Positions 61,760 through 64,000 of a stretch of DNA of 64,000 nt are shown here, in pieces. The notes under the pieces are model-generated. The model saw nothing but the letters and a program-made list of their open reading frames with translations, ran no database searches and had not been told where the DNA came from. The translations under genes were made by a program, and so were the position numbers. The first letter of the stretch is position 1, and each line of letters begins with the position of its first letter. Origin of the DNA: JABSSA01 sp039960995 (lineage in GTDB: Bacteria > Pseudomonadota > Alphaproteobacteria > Rhodobacterales > Rhodobacteraceae); the NCBI GenBank assembly GCA_039960995.1, contig JBDVKF010000080.1:86316-150315 (forward strand), given 5' to 3'.

Positions 61760-64000
61760 TTAGAAATCAATCTCAAACCTGGCTCCCATAGTAACCTGAC
61801 CGTCAGAGCTCAAACCGGCGTCACCCCTGACGACACCCGTCCCGATCTGACGATTGGCGCTCAGTCTCAAACTGCCGAGAAAATAGCTACTGCCCCATTC
61901 GCCATCGACTTCGACCGCATAACTAAGGTCGCTGTTTTCGAATGCACTTTCCAACCCCAGCGATCCGCCTACACCACAGTTGCCGTCAAGACTGCCCAAC
62001 GATTGGTAGCAGGCGATGCGAGGGTTGAACCAGAGGTTTGTCTCCCCACCGTTGATCAGTCGATCGGTACGAACCTCTGCGAAGATACGCCCTCCTGACA
62101 CCGAATCTAAATCAAAGTTTCCGACTTGTGACAGGCCATTTAGGTCAGCGGCGACATCAACACCAGCACCGGTGGAATAGACGTAGTCGAATCCAATGCG
62201 AGGTGTAACTAATGTCTCGCCCAAATCGAGTTCACCCGAAAGCGCAGCACCGGCAAAGCCTGCGATGTATCGATAGTCACCAGAAGCGACGATTGTTCCA
62301 ACAGTACGATCGAAGTTGAGATCGAAGGTGTGGTGACCGGTCGCGCTGGCCAGATAATAATCGAGGAACAGCTGGTTCTTCATGCGTTTCGCTCCATAAA
62401 CACCGGCGTTGACACCAATGCCACGGATAGCACCCTCAGCACGGTTGGAAACGTCGGAATTTGTCCCGTAAAGCCCAAAGAAGTACCCAAAGACACTGTC
62501 GTCGCCGCGATACTGCTCTCGACGATACGAGAGGTTTATCGCAGATTGGGATTGGCCGTCCACAATGTCGCTATGGCTTAACGTTCCTTCAAAAACTTCA
62601 CGACGGTCAGTGATGCAATCATGTCTATCGCTCAGAAAGCCCCCCTCAGCTGATACGCCGTCATCATTGGCTGTCAGATTGAATACCCGCGCCAACTCGA
62701 AGCCATTATCGCAAAGGCCAAGTTGGTAATCATCATTGAGCTGGCGGAATTCAACGCGGCGGTTTTGGGCTTTTCCCGCTGCCGTCGCATTGCTCGCAAT
62801 CGGTTGGCTTTCACCGTAACCACGCACGATAAATCCTTCAGTATCGACACCGCGTGCAGTCAATGCGCGAAGTACAGCCTCAACTCGGCTCTGGCTCAAG
62901 TCAAGGTTGTATGCATCTGATGCATCACTGTCCGTGTGACCAGCGATTTCAAACGCGCTCCCGGCGCAGTTGATGAGGATCACAGAAATTTCGTCAAGCG
63001 TTCGCCCGCTGACGGGCTTGATGACCGCACGACCCGTATCAAACAGGATGTTTTCGGTTGAAAGCCGTGCATTCACCTGTGCAAGACAACGGTCATGTGA
63101 GCGCTCGCGCAGACGTTCAACCGCATCAGCAGAGTATCCACTGACTTGGCGACTTTGCGTTGTCAGAGTATTAACAAGGTCATCTTGCAGAATGGCTGTC
63201 AGATCCTCTTCAATTTCTGCAATAAGACTCTCACTTTCGAGAACCACGATGCTCGCTTGTGCTGTTGAGCAATTTGTTGGATTGGCAACTTCACAAATCT
63301 CATAGTCGATTGTGTAGGTCCCCGGCGTCGTTCCTGACGCTACCGTAATGGTTCCGGCCGGTTCCAACGTGACCGAACCAGCTGCAGGCGTTGGAATCGC
63401 TGCTGGTGTCAAATTTACGAGCGCGGTGTCTGTGATCGGTGAACCATCCAACGTGTCATTGTCCAAAACCGATACTCCAGAGTTGGCCCCTGTTATCCCG
63501 TTCAAAGTTATGGGCCCGTCGTCATTGGCGATAATCTTCAGCGGTGGAAGAACAGTTATTCGTAATAGTGCTTCGTTCGAGACACGCCCCATAGTATCAG
63601 AGACTACATAGGCTGCAGGTGTCGGCGTTCCAGAATACCCGGCTGTTGGCGTAAAGGTCACAAAACCGGTTGTTGGGTCCACGACCCACTCACCTTCTCC
63701 TGGCACGGTCAGTGTTTTGCCATCAGTGGAAAGAGTGGATCCAATAGACGCACCTGTCCCTGTTAGGATCACACTTGTTGGATCGAGAGGGTTTGGTCCA
63801 CTGTCATTTGCCAACAGGTCAATGACCACCGGGCCAGAGCTTGTCGATGCCACAGTGTCATCATTGGCTACAATCGGCGGCGCATCCACCGCAACTGTCG
63901 CGACCGCTGTGTCGCAGTTCGACGGGTTCAGAACCTCGCAGATCTCATAGGTATATTGATAGGTCCCAGCGGTCGTGCCAGCCGCAACCATGATGTCACC
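61760..64000 (-). CDS. Surface protein: Ig-like repeats, OmpA domain, beta-barrel (5' end outside window)
   Basis: At least 746 residues; the start lies beyond the window. Residues visible at the N-terminal side are Ig-like or cadherin-like repeats of about 95-100 residues with Y-E-I-C-E-V-x-N-P-x-N-C (a disulfide pair) and V-A-N-D-D / N-D-T starts, and one block GYSGTPTPAAYVVSDTMG like fibril repeats. An OmpA peptidoglycan-binding domain follows (FEIAGHTDSDASDAYN, GYGESQPIASN). The last 300 residues are rich in alternating aromatic strands and end in F (RFEIDF), the pattern of an outer-membrane beta-barrel. Order OmpA-then-barrel is unusual. Confidence 0.8.
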   Translation of the reverse strand, partial: GDIMVAAGTTAGTYQYTYEICEVLNPSNCDTAVATVAVDAPPIVANDDTVASTSSGPVVIDLLANDSGPNPLDPTSVILTGTGASIGSTLSTDGKTLTVPGEGEWVVDPTTGFVTFTPTAGYSGTPTPAAYVVSDTMGRVSNEALLRITVLPPLKIIANDDGPITLNGITGANSGVSVLDNDTLDGSPITDTALVNLTPAAIPTPAAGSVTLEPAGTITVASGTTPGTYTIDYEICEVANPTNCSTAQASIVVLESESLIAEIEEDLTAILQDDLVNTLTTQSRQVSGYSADAVERLRERSHDRCLAQVNARLSTENILFDTGRAVIKPVSGRTLDEISVILINCAGSAFEIAGHTDSDASDAYNLDLSQSRVEAVLRALTARGVDTEGFIVRGYGESQPIASNATAAGKAQNRRVEFRQLNDDYQLGLCDNGFELARVFNLTANDDGVSAEGGFLSDRHDCITDRREVFEGTLSHSDIVDGQSQSAINLSYRREQYRGDDSVFGYFFGLYGTNSDVSNRAEGAIRGIGVNAGVYGAKRMKNQLFLDYYLASATGHHTFDLNFDRTVGTIVASGDYRYIAGFAGAALSGELDLGETLVTPRIGFDYVYSTGAGVDVAADLNGLSQVGNFDLDSVSGGRIFAEVRTDRLINGGETNLWFNPRIACYQSLGSLDGNCGVGGSLGLESAFENSDLSYAVEVDGEWGSSYFLGSLRLSANRQIGTGVVRGDAGLSSDGQVTMGARFEIDF

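Noticed and set aside
1..64000. tRNA, rRNA or CRISPR array
   Set aside because: No cloverleaf candidate with a T-arm GGTTCGA-type motif, no rRNA-like stretch and no regularly spaced repeats were seen in the gaps; a dedicated scan such as tRNAscan would be decisive.

Overview
The window looks like chromosomal DNA of an alphaproteobacterium of the order Rhodobacterales (roseobacter group). This is inferred from a two-lipoyl-domain sucB in a sucA-sucB-lpd operon, a TIGR02302/DUF4175 protein beside lysA, an argH with a tiny lipoprotein gene overlapping its stop, TRAP and betaine-type ABC uptake operons, hydantoinase-type gene pairs, and a TTAA-N7-TTAA (CtrA-type) site. Base composition is moderate for the group, and several genes are decayed.

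Layout. 1-1000: two tandem sulfotransferase-like genes, the first cut by the window edge. 1074-8383: 2-oxoglutarate dehydrogenase operon (sucA, sucB, a hypothetical, a small membrane protein, a MAPEG protein, lpd), closed by a clear terminator. 8560-12008: fasciclin lipoprotein, then a minus-strand group ftsE-ftsX-plsC-PNPOx-like. 12151-20671: zinc-ribbon membrane protein, DUF4175 protein, lysA, an ATP-grasp gene with a broken paralogue beside it, DUF2834, a tiny lipoprotein and argH. 20695-21813: TlpA-like thioredoxin and a broken peptidoglycan-related gene. 21849-26854: minus-strand operon of an amino-acid-type FAD oxidase, a TRAP transporter and a racemase-like protein. 27062-30039: DUF1304, Na+/H+ antiporter, glutathionyl-hydroquinone-reductase-like GST.

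30270-34297 is the most interesting block: four tightly overlapping genes for a KAS III/OleA-like condensing enzyme, an OleD-like extended SDR, a metallo-beta-lactamase-fold hydrolase and a divergent adenylate-forming enzyme. This parallels the OleA/OleD/OleC/OleB chemistry of long-chain olefin and beta-lactone biosynthesis, but with a different ligase clade and a different hydrolase fold. It is proposed here as a candidate undescribed beta-hydroxy-acid or beta-lactone pathway.

34349-38537: betaine/TMAO-type ABC transporter with a fused double permease. 38854-39139: remnant of an IS481-type transposase. 39345-44823: an envelope-protein region with an acidic beta-helix protein behind a CtrA-type site, a small membrane protein, a coiled-coil OmpA protein built on four exact 63-residue repeats, and a fusion of a phosphate-binding-type periplasmic domain to an OmpA domain. 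45217-51541: catabolic operon (FAD oxidase, hyuA, hyuB, SDR, RidA) with a broken acyl-CoA-synthetase remnant inside it. It faces a rhodanese gene, an IclR regulator and a cytoplasmic S/N-oxide reductase. 55330-58710: dienelactone hydrolase, PHB-depolymerase-like esterase, lytic transglycosylase. 58818-61184 is a gene graveyard: a secreted WYL-like protein, a broken ABC ATPase, an injectisome SctU/FlhB homologue without its NPTH autocleavage motif, and a truncated SctT/FliR. 61760-64000: large surface protein, cut by the window edge, with Ig-like repeats, an OmpA domain and a C-terminal beta-barrel.

No tRNA, rRNA, CRISPR array or intact insertion sequence was seen. Family assignments rest on motif reading only; no searches were run.
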